Shown one piece after another: positions 35,325 to 47,610 of a DNA stretch of 64,000 nt (the stretch's first letter is position 1; each line of letters starts with the position of its first letter). The DNA comes from Siderastrea radians (taxonomy: Eukaryota > Cnidaria > Anthozoa > Scleractinia > Rhizangiidae), in contig OZ024897.1 in NCBI GenBank assembly GCA_964017195.1, forward strand, positions 35,499,536-35,563,535. The letters run 5' to 3'. The translations under genes were made by a program, and so were the position numbers. The notes under the pieces were generated by a model. That model was not told the DNA's origin. It made no database searches and was given only the letters and a program-made list of their open reading frames with translations.

Positions 35325-36720
35325 CCCGGCCTGCCTAATCGATGAAAATCGATCATCGGAAAGCAATCAATATAATCGATAAAAATTAATCGATTATTAT
35401 TGATTGGTTCCATTAATCGATGAAAATCGATACTCACAATTTTCCTCCTCCTGATTGTATCGATTTTTATCGATCTTATTGATTATTATCGGTTTTAATA
35501 AATAAGTAATTTACGATTTCTTACAACGTCTTGTCTGCGTATGCGTTGAAGTTCAACCCCTCAACTCATCCGCTATTCGCATGGAACGCGTGGACATAGC
35601 AGTAAACACGGGCAAAATGAATCCCGGAATGAATGTTATATTAATAGAAGGTGTAGTGAAAGGCTACCACGAGTGCCCATTTACATTGCGAGACATGTCC
35701 GAGTTAACGAATTTAGAACAGGAATTAATTACGGAACAAGATTTTAAAACAGTACCTTCCTTCGTCTACTACTACGACGACGGACAAGAGAAGCTTATTA
35801 TTTTAATGCACATTTTATTTCTTCTTGACTTGTTTTCGGCTTTCTTGGATATTTCGATTCTAAACCGTGTTTTTAACCTGTTATTGCTATGCACGTGCCA
35901 GTTTTTCCTTGTTGAGGCGCTAGTACATGCCATTCTTGCAGCATATGCTGCCTTCCTTGACATTCTTTTGCTATTGGTTTGCTTTGCAGCGGTTCAAGTA
36001 AATGTTTCAACCGATACATTTGGTCAAGTTCTGGTAGGGCTGCTGTAGCTGCATTATAATGAGAAGAGGACTCGAAAACTGTTTCCATTACGTTATATAG
36101 CAAACACTCTAATAAATATTAATCTCTTTCGTCGACGGTGTTTTGATTTTTAGAGGGTTGGATACCATTTGTTGTGAAACCTGCGAAGAGGCGAAGTTTT
36201 CTCTGCGCTATAATTTAGTCTGTGCACGGAGGATCTCTTGTTATTTTATGTAGTAATCGGTACTTTAAAGAAACGTCGTTCAACGAAACCGCGTCTGTTC
36301 ATAGAGATTAGAGAGGGTTATCGAGAGAACATGATCCCGTATCACGGCTTTCAACTAACGAGACTTTTCAACAAGAAATGGTTTTCATGACACGCTTTCA
36401 ATCAAGTTCCTCTTATTTTTAAAAAAGTTTAGAGGAAAAGCAGGAATTAAACTATGGATCTCTTTTTACAAAAGGGAAGAATTAAGGTACAAGTACTTGA
36501 GCGCAGCGCAAAAGTTTCTGAAATCATTATTAAGACGACGACCGATGACAATCGATATAATCGGTGAAAATTGATGAAAATCGATGAAAACCGATACTCA
36601 CAACGTTTATGGTCTTCGATTTTCATCGATTTCCGATATCAATCGATTAATTACTATTGATTAATATCGATTACGATCGATTTTATCGATTATCGGATTT
36701 CATCGATTGGGCAGGCCGGG
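35325..36720. mobile_element. 1.4-kb DNA transposon with terminal inverted repeats and 7-bp target-site duplication
   Basis: The ends are inverted: the left begins CCCGGCCTGCCTAATCGATG and the right ends CATCGATTGGGCAGGCCGGG. About 29 bp pair with two mismatches. Inside the ends lie arrays of ATCGAT-type motifs. The 7-bp ACCTAAG occurs directly outside both ends, at 35318-35324 and 36721-36727. The interior holds an unrecognised ORF on the plus strand and an opposing open stretch on the minus strand. No DDE transposase motif is seen, so it is probably an internally deleted copy. Confidence 0.85.
35581..36048 (+). CDS. Unknown ORF inside the TIR element
   Basis: 155 codons from ATG. Residues 1-75 look like a soluble protein: MERVDIAVNTGKMNPG, ILIEGVVKGYHECPFTLRD, then VPSFVYYYDDGQEKL. 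From about residue 78 onward the frame is strongly hydrophobic (LLDLFSAFLDISIL, LLLLCTCQFFLVEALVHAI). That part may be real membrane helices. More likely it is the antisense of a lysine- and arginine-rich coding stretch, since the minus strand at 35963-35772 reads KAAYAARMACTSAS and ISKKAENKSRRNKM. No family is recognised. Lying wholly within the TIRs, it is probably transposon-encoded. Confidence 0.4.
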   Translation: MERVDIAVNTGKMNPGMNVILIEGVVKGYHECPFTLRDMSELTNLEQELITEQDFKTVPSFVYYYDDGQEKLIILMHILFLLDLFSAFLDISILNRVFNLLLLCTCQFFLVEALVHAILAAYAAFLDILLLLVCFAAVQVNVSTDTFGQVLVGLL

Positions 36721-36727
36721 ACCTAAG

Positions 36728-37560
36728 GCACGCGACCGAGAATTCAAAAGCCTCGTACTCGTTCTCAATCTCGTAGTCAGATCTGAGGGTCGCTATTACC
36801 ACGAGAGAAGAGGCTCCATGGTTGCTCTACAAGCCAGCAGTACTTAGGGCGACCATGGATACTCTGTTCAGAAAGTGAATGATTATTTAATGGTCGTGTT
36901 CCTCTAATAAGGCAGTCTATGTCTGTTTGTGAACGAAAATTCAATTTTACGTTTTATTATGAGCAAACCAATCTTAGATTGCAATCTGAAAGATCGCTGT
37001 TTGCAGGTGGATCGTCAGGCTCGTGTCTGAATCTGGTTTGGTGTTGTGCGTTCCATTTAGCAAACCTGGATTTTGTCCAACACAGCACATGTTCATAGGG
37101 ATGCAGACAAACATGGCTTGATCTGTTTTCAGATTTTCTTCCAGGTTACAGATGAGTCATATTTGACCGTAATTCCCTTTAATTTTATCGTGCATTTCCA
37201 TCTTGCTGACGTGAACTAGCACTTTATTATTGTTGTATTGTTACTAGTGTCATTATTACCTTTTTATATTTCTATGCAAATAAGTTGTTGTTGTTGTTGG
37301 TGGTGGTGGTGTTTTTTAATTTACATATGACTCCTCTGCGCCCTGTGATCGAAGAAATCTGAAAATAGATTGACCAAAGGGGGCACAACCAATCTAACTG
37401 ACATTAAAAGAGATATAGAGTGATCACTGAGTAAGAGGAGTTCGCTTTTCTTTGAGTTTCGAATGCGTAGGGCTTGTCAGGACGTGAGAAAAACCTTCCC
37501 CATACTGTGCATACATTGCCATTTATTGATACTTAAGAAAAAAGCAAAAACCCACAATTT
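36728..37560. other. Intergenic, nothing recognised
   Basis: Anonymous sequence with a short GTT/GGT run at about 37287-37311. It continues the host sequence interrupted by the 35.3-kb transposon. Confidence 0.45.
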
Positions 37561-37570
37561 CGTTTAGGAC

Positions 37571-37965
37571 CCGGGGGGGGGGTACTCCCTGTGATGGCCT
37601 ATACGGGGAGGCTCCGCCCGAAAGGGGTACCTTTTTCAGCCTTCAGGTATATAAAAGGGTAGGGAAATCTGTCATTTAGGTATTTAAAAGGGCCTTTAGT
37701 TAAAATATTTCGAGTAGACGCACCTTGTGAATGTATCATTTTAATTTATTAAACTCTACATGAAAACGACAAGAAGACTTCCTTCCAAGGGTTTAGAAAA
37801 GGGATGCAGCGTTTTTAAGTAGGTATGTGAAACGGGTACCATTTTTCAATGGAAGTTATACGAAAGGGGTACGTTTTCTGTCAAAAATGGTATATAAAAG
37901 GGTAAGGTTTGGACCTCGGGGCGGAGCCTCCCCGTATAAAACTTTGTTGAGTGCCCCCCGGGGGG
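37571..37965. mobile_element. GC-rich-ended MITE, hAT-like, with 8-bp target-site duplication
   Basis: Inverted ends of about 55 bp share TATACGGGGAGGCTCCGCCC with the right-hand GGGCGGAGCCTCCCCGTATA, and both termini are C/G runs. The interior repeats TATATAAAAGGGTA. The flanks are TTTAGGAC (37563-37570) and TTTAGGGC (37966-37973), an 8-bp duplication with one mismatch. Eight bp suggests hAT. It ends about 200 bp upstream of the start of gene B and contains TATATAAAA motifs, so it could affect that promoter. Confidence 0.75.
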
Positions 37966-38171
37966 TTTAGGGCGTGACTTTGCAACTCATTAAAAGGAAA
38001 ACCATCTCCTTATAAGGAATAATAAAAGACAAAGCAACACTAACGTCATAGCTTTCGTATTACACGCAATTGACGGCAATAATGTTCACAAAATATTGAA
38101 AACAACAAGATTTGGGTCATTCGTTCGTGAACCGTAGGACATCCTCCAGAGCTAAGCTTTTCAAACCACTG

Positions 38172-40018
38172 ATGGAAATTCCTCAGATAGACATTTCGCC
38201 TTTAATTAACGGTAAGCATATCACATAGTAAGTAATCCAAAAAATATTAGGTTAATTTCTCAGTCTGCATTATTTTTTGCCTTACAAAATTCAGTTTAAC
38301 ACCCGTGTTAGAAGCGTGAATACAATGTAAAGGAATTTTGTCAAGAGAATGGCGCAGTAGTCATGTAGTTCACTGAACTGATCTTAAAAAAAAACTTTCT
38401 TAGTTCATCTTGGCGAGCTGTAGCTTCTTTTTTTAGATCCATCAATGGCACAATCGTCATCAGGTTATAATTCTGAAGAGGCGAGGAAAAAATGTCCCGT
38501 TTAATACCGATCGTAAACATCACATTCTTACAGTCTGGGTAGATTTTTGGTGATATCATTATTTGATTACAGCTGGAGCTTTAATTATGTTATCCCTTTA
38601 TTTTTCAACCCTCAAATTTTTCATTATTCTCTGCGAACTTTTTCTCTTTAGTCCGCGCCGATAATTAGGTATTCAAATGTCAACAGGGCCGGCACAAAAG
38701 CGCAATCATGGCGAAACATTTTTGTTCTAAAAGAAGGCTTGTGTTTGTCAGAAATCATTTTAATCAGGTATGCTGTTGCCTAAAATTTGATTACAAAAGG
38801 TCTTGAAAATGCTAAAGGAATTCTCTTTGTTCTTTTAGAGCGAAATCTAGACACTTTTTGATTCCAGGATTGATCTGTTCTTCAGAGCAAATATGAAATG
38901 AGGTAGATACTATTTTGCATATGGAAACGCTCCCATACCCATTCGTACTATATCGGTTTTTATAGGAGGGATGTGCTTCACTTTTTCAGGTTATATTTTA
39001 TTGTGTGACTCAGACCACATTCAATCACGAGCAGCGTCTACATTTTCTCGCAGTAAAAGTAGTGTTACTTTTCGTGCAACTTGGGTCGCTACAAAATTGT
39101 GACAAGTTGTACGAAAAAATTCTCCAGTTACGGTTCAACATACCCTTCAACGGACAAATCTCACAATTTTCCCGTTCCTCGTTATTGTCCTCTCTGGGAG
39201 GGGGACGAGGGGAAAAAAGAGGAAGGTTATCTCTCTGGCCAAACTCTCCAGATCAGGACACTTTGGATTGCCTCTATCCTCTGCATTTTCGTAACATTTC
39301 TTCTCACAATATTGTTCATTCTTGACCAGCCATTTTGCTCTGCGAATAAAGTCCATTTAGAAAGGCTAATTGTCTGCGATCGGTACGGATGAAAAACGAA
39401 CAGTTCAGATAGGAAGACAAAATCTGGAATAATTAAAAAACATAGCAAACAGATCCCAATGGCAACGCGAAGAAATCGTGAATCAAAATAACAAGAACGT
39501 AATTAATAAACTAAAACATTGCAAAATTGCCCGTTATCTTGGTATGCAAGACAAACCGGGGCAAAAACAAAGCAAAAAAAACCTGTTACAATTAAGGGTT
39601 TTAAATTTGAAATAAATGAAAATCATAGGTCAGTGGCTTAAGTGACGTTTTCAATTAATCTCAAAAATTTCACTGATCCAGGTCTACAAAAGTCCTGGAA
39701 CTCTTCATGCCTTTACCGCTGCTGTTTTGCTGCACTGCTCCGGTAACCAATAATGTAGGTTGCGCGATTCAATTTTTCTGAACTGAGCGCGGAACAATGA
39801 TCATTTTGGGCGGTTTTAATGCTGTGGGGGAAAAAAGGAAATGGCAAGTAACTGCCCATTTACAGCTTGTACATCTTCTGCCCAGCGCAGTACTTGCGAC
39901 GACATGCTTTAATTTTGATGAGGTTTAATTTTGCATGCATGTTGGCGCAAGTTTATTTTTCACTGTCCCTTTCCGGCTCAGTATTCTTTTCTTTGGTAGT
40001 GCTGCATGGAGATGTTAC

Positions 40019-40061
<43 letters not shown>

Positions 40062-42813
40062 CTTTCTTTCTTTCTTTTTTTTTTTTTTTGCAGCTAGTAA
40101 TTAACGTCCGTCTTCTTACGATTTCGTTTGGCCTCCCAACATATTAGTTTGTGCAATGATGTTTTAATACTAGATTTTTTTACCACTATACTAGTTTGTG
40201 TACGCAAGTAGGTATTTCACAGAAAGTGGTTCACTAGGCTCTCCGTTTTGCCGAACTTTTGTGCGCGCCCTGTCCATTTTCTATTTGTACACATTGTACG
40301 TTTTCGCCTTAATCGAAAGCCATTCGCTTTTGTCCTACATGCCACTCCATAAACCAGGTTGCATATCTTAATTTGCTTTCCGGTATTCCCAAGTGCCAAA
40401 GTATCTAAGTACCTAAGTAAATATAAAGATCCCTTGGCCTAACTAAGTCTTATTCATTACATGCTAAGCTTATATGTATTATGTAATGGCAATAAACCAA
40501 AATTGCATAACTAATAACAATTCTGGAGGCTTAGCTCACTTCTTATTACACAGGTTTGCCTTTGTAGATGAACAGCTGTTATCGTTTACGAATTTCAGGC
40601 ACATTTGAAGATATCAACCATGCTGTGGCACAAATCAAGATGGCATGCGAAGGCCTCTCGTGTTTCTACATCACTGGTCACGGCATCGACCAAGGCTTAA
40701 TGGAGAATCTTATGAAATGTGGAAATGATTTTTTCAGCTTGCCCACGGAAAAGAAAACAGGCATTAGTCTGAACAAAAGTCCTGCCTATCGCGGATACAT
40801 TCAGCAAGGTACTTTGAAAACAAGCTGGTACATCATTAAATATGGGCGGATCCAAGTTTTATACTGAAGGGGAGGGGGAGGGGGTTGTCAGTCGGGGCGT
40901 AACATGAATTCCATAGGAGGTCAGCGGACGACTGAATAGCCTAGAGTCCACTAGAACCAGATGCGCTCGGATTGACATCTGGATTTTTTCCAAATATGGC
41001 AAAAGATATCAACGAGGCAAATAAGTCAACGATTTGAATAGCCATTTTCAAACACATGACCGCTCGATTTGAATGATGTGCAGGCTCCAAGGCAACAAAC
41101 GCCAGTATTTATATTGCTCCCATAATTTCTTTATAATTTAACTTTTGTTTAAGGTAGAAACCATTCTCTACTTCATGTCGGACGTCATGCAAGATGTCAT
41201 GAATAAAATCTAGATCTTAAGTGACAAGGTGCTCGACGTTTTCTTTATTTTAAGGTTCTGAAATAACAGCAAACAAAGTAGACATCAAAGAAGGAATATA
41301 CTTCGGTCCAGACTGCTGTGATAACCCGGATGTAGCGGCCAGCAATCCTATGTTGGGTGCAAATCAATTTCTGGACGAAAAAGAATTGCCCAGTTTTGCG
41401 GCGACCATAAAAGTTTACATTGAGAGTATGTCTGATGTGGGGTAAGTAAAGTACAGCCTATTCCCTCGGCACTCTCTTTCTCGCGCTGGAGAGCGAAGTG
41501 CGCATAAGAGACTGGGAATGAGTTGCGTACTGGCGGCATATGCCGTGACGTTATGCACTTTTGCGCCAGTTGGCTGCCTTGTCCCCAGGCGCCCCTCCTT
41601 GTTCTATGGCGCGTGAGAGTTGTGGGACGTGGAGCTGTGAGATTGCACTCGCGGACAAGGCAGCCCCAAGTGGACTGAGCAGGAAGGGAACCCCTGAGTA
41701 CTAGGGTGGTGTAAGTCGATCAAATCTTCATCAAAATGAGCCCTGCAAGTGTTGTCCATTTATCTGCGGGTGAGACTACCACATCGTTCACGTTCTTTAC
41801 AATTGATTATTAAAAAAGACGTTTAGCCGCTAGACAAATAAATAATATATGGACCAATCGAACGTTTTTCACCGTTCTAGGGCGATGTCCGTTGAGACAT
41901 AGTTCATAACAATGTTGATCCAAGCTAAATACTCACAGTGCTTTCCTGTTTAGCCATGCAATAATGAAAGGACTGGCTCTCAGCCTTGAACTGAACGACG
42001 ATTACTTCCAAGACAAATTCAACCCAGCCTTCCCATTGTTGGCACTGTGGCACTACCCTCCCGTCCCAGCTGAGTCCGACTCATGGGGGGTTGGACCTCA
42101 CACGGATTATGGTGTGTTGACACTGCTGATGCAGGATGACGTAGGAGGGCTTCAGGTCGAGACAAAGAGTGGGGACTGGATCGACATCCCTCCTATTCCG
42201 GGTAAGGATTCACTGAAACACTGTTTTCTTGTGTTGTCATTTAATATTTCAATGTGCTCAAACTCCAAAGGAACTCTTTAAAATCTTAGAATCCAGCTTT
42301 AGAGAGAAAAATGCCAATATGACAATATGAATAAATGAAGAAGGGTGGGTGCAAAACAGCAGAGACAAACCGGGACTTGCTTACTTATACTGAGCCATGA
42401 GATTATGATCTGACTTAGAAACATCGCAGATCAAGTAGCATAGGACATAATTTTAGAACAACTTGAACTTATAGTAACAATATGCCGTGACACAGCCTCT
42501 GTTATAAATTTCTCACAGTTTTTCCCGTATTTTAGGAACTTTTGTAGTCAACATTGGTGACGTAGTGGAAGCCTGGACCCGAGGACAGTTTCGCGCCACA
42601 ATGCATCGTGTGAAGAACTCAGCATCCAGGCACCGAATCTCGGCACCATTCTTTTTTCAGCCAAGACTCGATTGCGTCATCAAATCTCTTGACGACGCCA
42701 TCTCCACAGAGAGCAGCGGTGAGGCTTCTAGCACAAAACTTGCCCTTAACCAGCCTTTTACTTTTGGGGAATATGTTCTGAATAAGTTTAAAAAATCTTA
42801 TGGTAATAACTGA
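38172..42813 (+). CDS. Gene B: isopenicillin N synthase-like 2-oxoglutarate/Fe(II) dioxygenase, five exons, complete
   Basis: Exons are 38172-38211, 40599-40808, 41255-41441, 41954-42201 and 42536-42813. Together they make 963 nt, 320 residues and a stop, a normal length for this family. The start is the first ATG in frame: it directly precedes the N-terminal signature IPQIDISPLIN, and the exon ends at GGTAAGC. Other conserved parts are CFYITGHGI and AYRGYIQQG in exon 2, GIYFGPDC in exon 3, and WHYP and GVGPHTDYG in exon 4, with His195 and Asp197 as iron ligands. In exon 5, MHRV gives His252, and RIS at 262-264 is the 2-oxoglutarate-binding Arg-x-Ser. Everything needed for catalysis is present. 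The likely role is cytosolic oxidation of a small molecule; the substrate cannot be read from sequence. Intron phases match gene A exactly. Introns contain a (GTT)n tract but no gene. Confidence 0.93.
40017..40060. repeat. (GTT)n microsatellite in intron 1 of gene B
   Basis: About 14 GTT triplets, followed by TTTC repeats and a T run to 40090. The valine- and cysteine-rich frames at 39867-40147 are this tract read through. Confidence 0.95.
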
Positions 42814-42829
42814 GAAGCTCATTTACGGT

Positions 42830-43740
42830 TCTGCGGCGAAAAAGGCTAAGATTCCTAAGATTTATTTTCCTTTAGAAAGCAAAACAGCGTCTTCCTGAGA
42901 ATGTCAGGAGCGTGGAGTAGTACTGGTACTGGGAAGCCTTAGAGCCCGAGATTTCCCCGAGATCGGTCCTTAGCGCAGACCAGAAGTATTGCAGACTCTG
43001 GAGTCGAGAATGAGGACAGTGGTGCGAGCTCTTAGGCTCACAAACATCAGCGCTCTCCGTCTGCAGCTCGCGAGTCTCACTACAATCTTAGCAGATTATC
43101 AGTACAGATTGATTTTAGCTAGAGGGCCACAGGGCAATAAGCGTTCCATTTTATCATTAGAGTCCTCTTCGGCATAAGGGTTACTAACTTCGTTGAATTT
43201 CAAAAAAGAGAGTCTATTTTGCGTCTAGAGTACTTAGGACAATCAAAACCTATAGCCAGGTTTTAAGCAAGAATTTCTATTTGTGCTTGCACTGTAGTTC
43301 AGTTATAGCTAATTTAACTCTAATCTAGGCCAATGGGCACGCTCTTCAACCCAATGCTTTCTTATAGAAAAAAGAAAAATCATCTGCTTAAGCTGCAAGC
43401 TTTGCTTTTGCTAAAAAAATTGACAAAAAGGGCGGTAAAAAATAATAAAATTGATGACTTCTGTTTTTTTTGGGAAATCTTTACAAATGAAGCCCATCCT
43501 TTTATTTTGTAACTACTTTCTTCGCTCACAGCCAATGTTGAGATTCTTCAAAACGCATTCATTCTATGCTGTCTCCGATCCACTCAAAATATACTGAAAC
43601 TTCGATAATTTGCCATGCACTTCTACGTGAGAGAATGACATTCCTAATTTCTCTCTTCTATTCTTATGGATTTTTGACTAGTTAAGAGAATGCCAAACAA
43701 TTTTGTTAATACCGTAAATAACTAAATGCTCTGTGATCTA
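42830..43740. other. 3' flank of gene B, nothing recognised
   Basis: No clear polyadenylation signal could be assigned with confidence. Anonymous AT-rich DNA follows; frame 42989-43177 has no support. Confidence 0.4.
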
Positions 43741-43764
43741 CGGGGGCCTTGTCATATATTTTCA

Positions 43765-43980
43765 TGGGGGGGGGGGATCCAGGATTTTTTCAAAGGGGGT
43801 TGCAGGTAAAAAACAACATGCTATTATTTTGCAATGAAAAAGCGATAGACACGAGGAGTCAGACAAGTTCGGAATCTTCTCAAAAGGGGGGTTGTAGCCC
43901 CCTCAACCCTCCCCTTAGGGGTCAAAATTCGTGGTTTTCTGCCGTTTACAGAATGAAAATCTGGTACCTTAAAGGGTAGG
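43765..43980. repeat. Degenerate GGATCCAGG-type repeat
   Basis: GGGGGATCCAGGATTTTTTC followed by AAAGGGGGTTGCAGG resembles the end of the well-bounded MITE at 60427-60615. No clean right end or duplication is seen, so this copy is probably broken. Confidence 0.4.
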
Positions 43981-44007
43981 GGCCGGAGACATAATATGAA
44001 CCTCCTA

Positions 44008-44510
44008 AAAGTGAAACAGAAGAACCTCGTATAACAAATTGCCAGGAGACCGAAGAAATAGGTTCGTTAAAACAGGGGTCCGTTATAACGAATCTGTGGA
44101 AAAACGACCAAAATTGTGGTTATATAGGGGAATGGCTGTTAATTATTTTGCTTAAAATTTAGCAATGCTTATGCTGCACCACTCGGTATTAGATTTAATC
44201 GTGCAATTACGATCCAGATTTGAACGATAAAATAAAATTTTTGATTTAGGTTCTGCCTGCATCTCTGTTGATCTGTTACGCATTTAATTTCAGTCCCCAG
44301 TGTGATGACATTTATTCGCTAAGGCAGGGTAAATTTTATGCAGATGGGCTTCTGTGTTTTGCTCGTTATATGGAGTTTTTCGTTACACCGGGGTCCGTTC
44401 TATCGGGGTGCTTTTCCATGCATTTTATTGTAACCTTGGCCGGGCTGAAGAACATCGTTCGTTATAGCGGCAAGTTAGCTATTAAGGGGTTATATCGGGG
44501 TTCCACTGAA
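44008..44510. mobile_element. TIR-like repeat with CGTTATA motifs
   Basis: The right end GGTTATATCGGGGTTCCACT pairs loosely with the left AGTGAAACAGAAGAACCTCG plus TATAAC. The interior repeats GGGGTCCGTTATAACGAA, GGGGTCCGTTCTATCGGGG and CGTTCGTTATAGCGG. No coding domain; the 100-codon frame at 44268-44570 is unsupported. Confidence 0.4.
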
Positions 44511-44662
44511 ATAAATTCAAGCCACAGCACAAAACAAGTTAAATTCTACCTTTATATTGAAGTCCTCTAAGGCATTTAGCAGTGCTTTTAATTTTAGTTC
44601 TTTATTCTTACTTTAGTTAACATACATGTATATCTAGCTGGATTTTTGAAACGGTGGCTCCT

Positions 44663-44751
44663 GAAAATTTGGCCATTTTCACCGGAACGGCACTCGGTGA
44701 AAATTTGGCCGTTCCGGTGAAAATTTGGCCATTTTCACCGGAACGGCACTC
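44663..44751. repeat. Nested direct and inverted repeat, 56-bp period
   Basis: GAAAATTTGGCCATTTTCAC plus CGGAACGGCACTC occurs at 44663 and again at 44719. The intervening piece contains the same words in inverted orientation (GGCCGTTCCGGTGAAAATTT), so several alternative hairpins are possible. Confidence 0.8.
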
Positions 44752-47610
44752 AAACCAAGGTTTTATGACTCCAATCAACCTCAAAACCGCACCAAAGAGA
44801 AAAAAGAAAGATTAAAAAAAGACTGCCCATACTTAAAATTTCTATATTGTTGACTTTGGAGAAAGCTTTTGAACGATGAAAAAACAACCGTAGTGCACCA
44901 GCTCAGACGCCTCAACCACCGAGGAGCAACGTTTTGAAAAGTCCAGGTACATGTATGCTATTAACAAGAAGCCAAGCAAGCACAAGTTAAGCAACAACAA
45001 GAATGGCCGATAAGTAAAACTGGCATACAGACACTAGAAAAATCATTCTCTTCCCCATGGCGTGCTCGTCCCTCTTAGCAGGTGAAGCCTCAGAACGAGG
45101 GACATGCGACCAAAAACCAAACGAGAAACTTCTCCAATCAGAGCGCGTTACATAGTCACGTGACTTCGTGTTATCTTCCTCCACAGAAGAGCTGTATCGT
45201 GCAGTGTTCTAGTATTCTATCATCTCTACTTTGTACTTTACCTAGAACAGACTTCAGTTACAGAAGCTTTTGTCAAAACTAGTAAAATGTTTTAAAAAGC
45301 GCCAAAGGTGAGTACAGCTCAAAAGGTTTCACTCCAAGTCACACTAGCCAGTCCGGGCCATAACCAGAACTGGATATAAAATTTCTGGTAATCTGATTGG
45401 TTCACACATGACCAAAACATTTCCTTGACCGCGAAAGGACTAAGTTCCAGGAGAGACAGATCGAAAGCTTTCGATTTCAGCTCGCAGGTCTTGTTTAAAG
45501 AAAGGGTTCAAACATAAATATAGAAAATTTTCTTCATTCGGATGAGGTTTTATTCGCCAAGTATTAGCAGGGACAGCCGAAGCGTCCTGAAAACTTGCTT
45601 ACGGCTGGTAGGTAATTATACCATCAACGAAGACGTTTCGGCCTCCATTGCGCCGAGAATAATTTTCTGCTGGAGTTTATAAAAGCAGAACGCGCGGTAT
45701 TCGTTGTATCTAAATTAAAGCACTCATTCATCAGAGAATTAGCATAGTCGAAGCTGTGTGGATGTGTGGTTGGGGTTGTTGTGAGACTTGCGCCTTACTA
45801 AACGGAAGGCGGATGGTACCATTTATAATCTTTCTCGGTAGCTCTGTTTTGCTTATCGGTAGCTGTTATACTTAGCAGGCATAAGTTTATCCCGGCTATA
45901 TGCGACGGGAGGATTCCGTGCAATTTTATAAACAACGCTTTATAAACAACAACGTTTTTGGCACTGAAAATGTTCTGCCATGCCTGTATAAATGTTTCAG
46001 GTGTGCTTGTATAAAATGTTCAGGATAACCCAGATTGTATGAATTGCCTGTGTAGAAAAATTCAGTTGTCACAAATAAAATCCAGTGGTGAAAATTGTCT
46101 CTGTAATTGCTAGCTGTGGAAAATCCACTATCAATGAAATTTAAAATTCCAGTGGCCATCCTTAGATGGTAAAGGTGTCTTTCACTGCTGAGGCCTCAGA
46201 GGCTGATGTTAAAACCAATTGCTTTTTATTTTTCTGCACACAGGATTAAAATGTAAGCTAAATATACATGTATTTTAAGCAGATATATTATATTCTTTCA
46301 CATCAAATAAACTCAACCAACTGAAAATTCTACAGGATAGGAACTAATGGCCAAGGTACATGTTTTACTGTACCACTAAGGATACAAGGATTTTGACCCT
46401 GCAGTGAGCACATAAACAAGACATATAACACTTATTTGAGATAGGACAATGCAATAGCCCCATCCAACCCAGAGCACTTATTAGAGAGGGTACTAGTTTG
46501 AATAGTTAGTGTCAATGCAAAAAACAACTGAAACAAGCCCCTGAATTGGCTTTGGAAATGAAATAAACTATTCCTTTAATTGTTTGCTAATCCACAACTC
46601 AATGAAGAGGATCTCTCTAATATAGACCCAGTTCAGATGGCTAGCAAGATCACTTTCATTGCTGATGACACTATCCAAGTAGTAAGTAACCTACACTGAT
46701 CAGAAGTGTAAGCAAACTGTTCAATCTTGTTTGAAGATCTTATTCTCCCAATATCTTTACAGGAAGTACATTTTAAGTTGTGATAAGCTATGCATTGCTA
46801 ACAAAGGTTTGATATTGTGACAAGATATGACTTACAAACACTTATGTAAAACAGCAATAAGCACATACAATTGCAGGGAATAATTCAACTTCATTCAAGG
46901 AAAATTTTTCCAACCCATGATCGCTCGACTTCACCATGAAAGTGCTCAAACCACCCTGGGCGTAATCTCCTATGGAAGGAGAAAGGGGTTGTAAACTGCC
47001 AATTTGGACATCACTTTGAGTAGAGAGGATGGAATACTAATAATACATACTACATAATAATACATACTAGTCATCCATACATCATGGTATTACTTAGGGT
47101 TGTAACTGAAGAAATAAAAATATTTCCATCATTGTTGTGTGTGGTGTAGATGTTTCATAATGGGATCTTAAAGCAGTCAACTTCTGTCATGTCCAGATTG
47201 GTCTCCTCTAGGATTACAATGAAAAAAATCTGGAGAGCAATATTATTCTTGACTCACTGGAGTTATGCCACAGGTGAAAAGTCTCAGGAATGTTACTACT
47301 ATCATCATGTAAAAAAATGTTATTCTAATCTCCCCGGGGAGAAGACTCACCCGCTTCCCTAGCTTGTCTATTAAGCAGGGTATGCAGAGCAGTGGAAAGG
47401 TTGAAGGCTAAACTTAGGAATGCTTGCATTTCATGCCGTAGTTTTGGGAGCAGTATAGGTATCATCCCCTTCGAGCGATGCAAGCATTTCCTTTGACTCC
47501 CCAGTGCTCTGCATTTTCAATTCCCAGCCTGGCACCCCCACACGGTTATTATAGTTGCACAAAAATAACGAAAAGGCATTACTAACAATGCTTCTTTTGA
47601 CAATAATTTA

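Noticed and set aside
39005..39392. Two overlapping plus-strand ORFs of about 105 codons in intron 1 of gene B
   Set aside because: No domain, no splice evidence, low-complexity purine-rich part; unlikely to be an additional exon because the gene B exon chain is already in phase without it.
39867..40147. Valine- and cysteine-rich ORFs
   Set aside because: Different frames of the same (GTT)n tract.
41348..41539. 63-codon minus-strand ORF
   Set aside because: Antisense of gene B exon 3.
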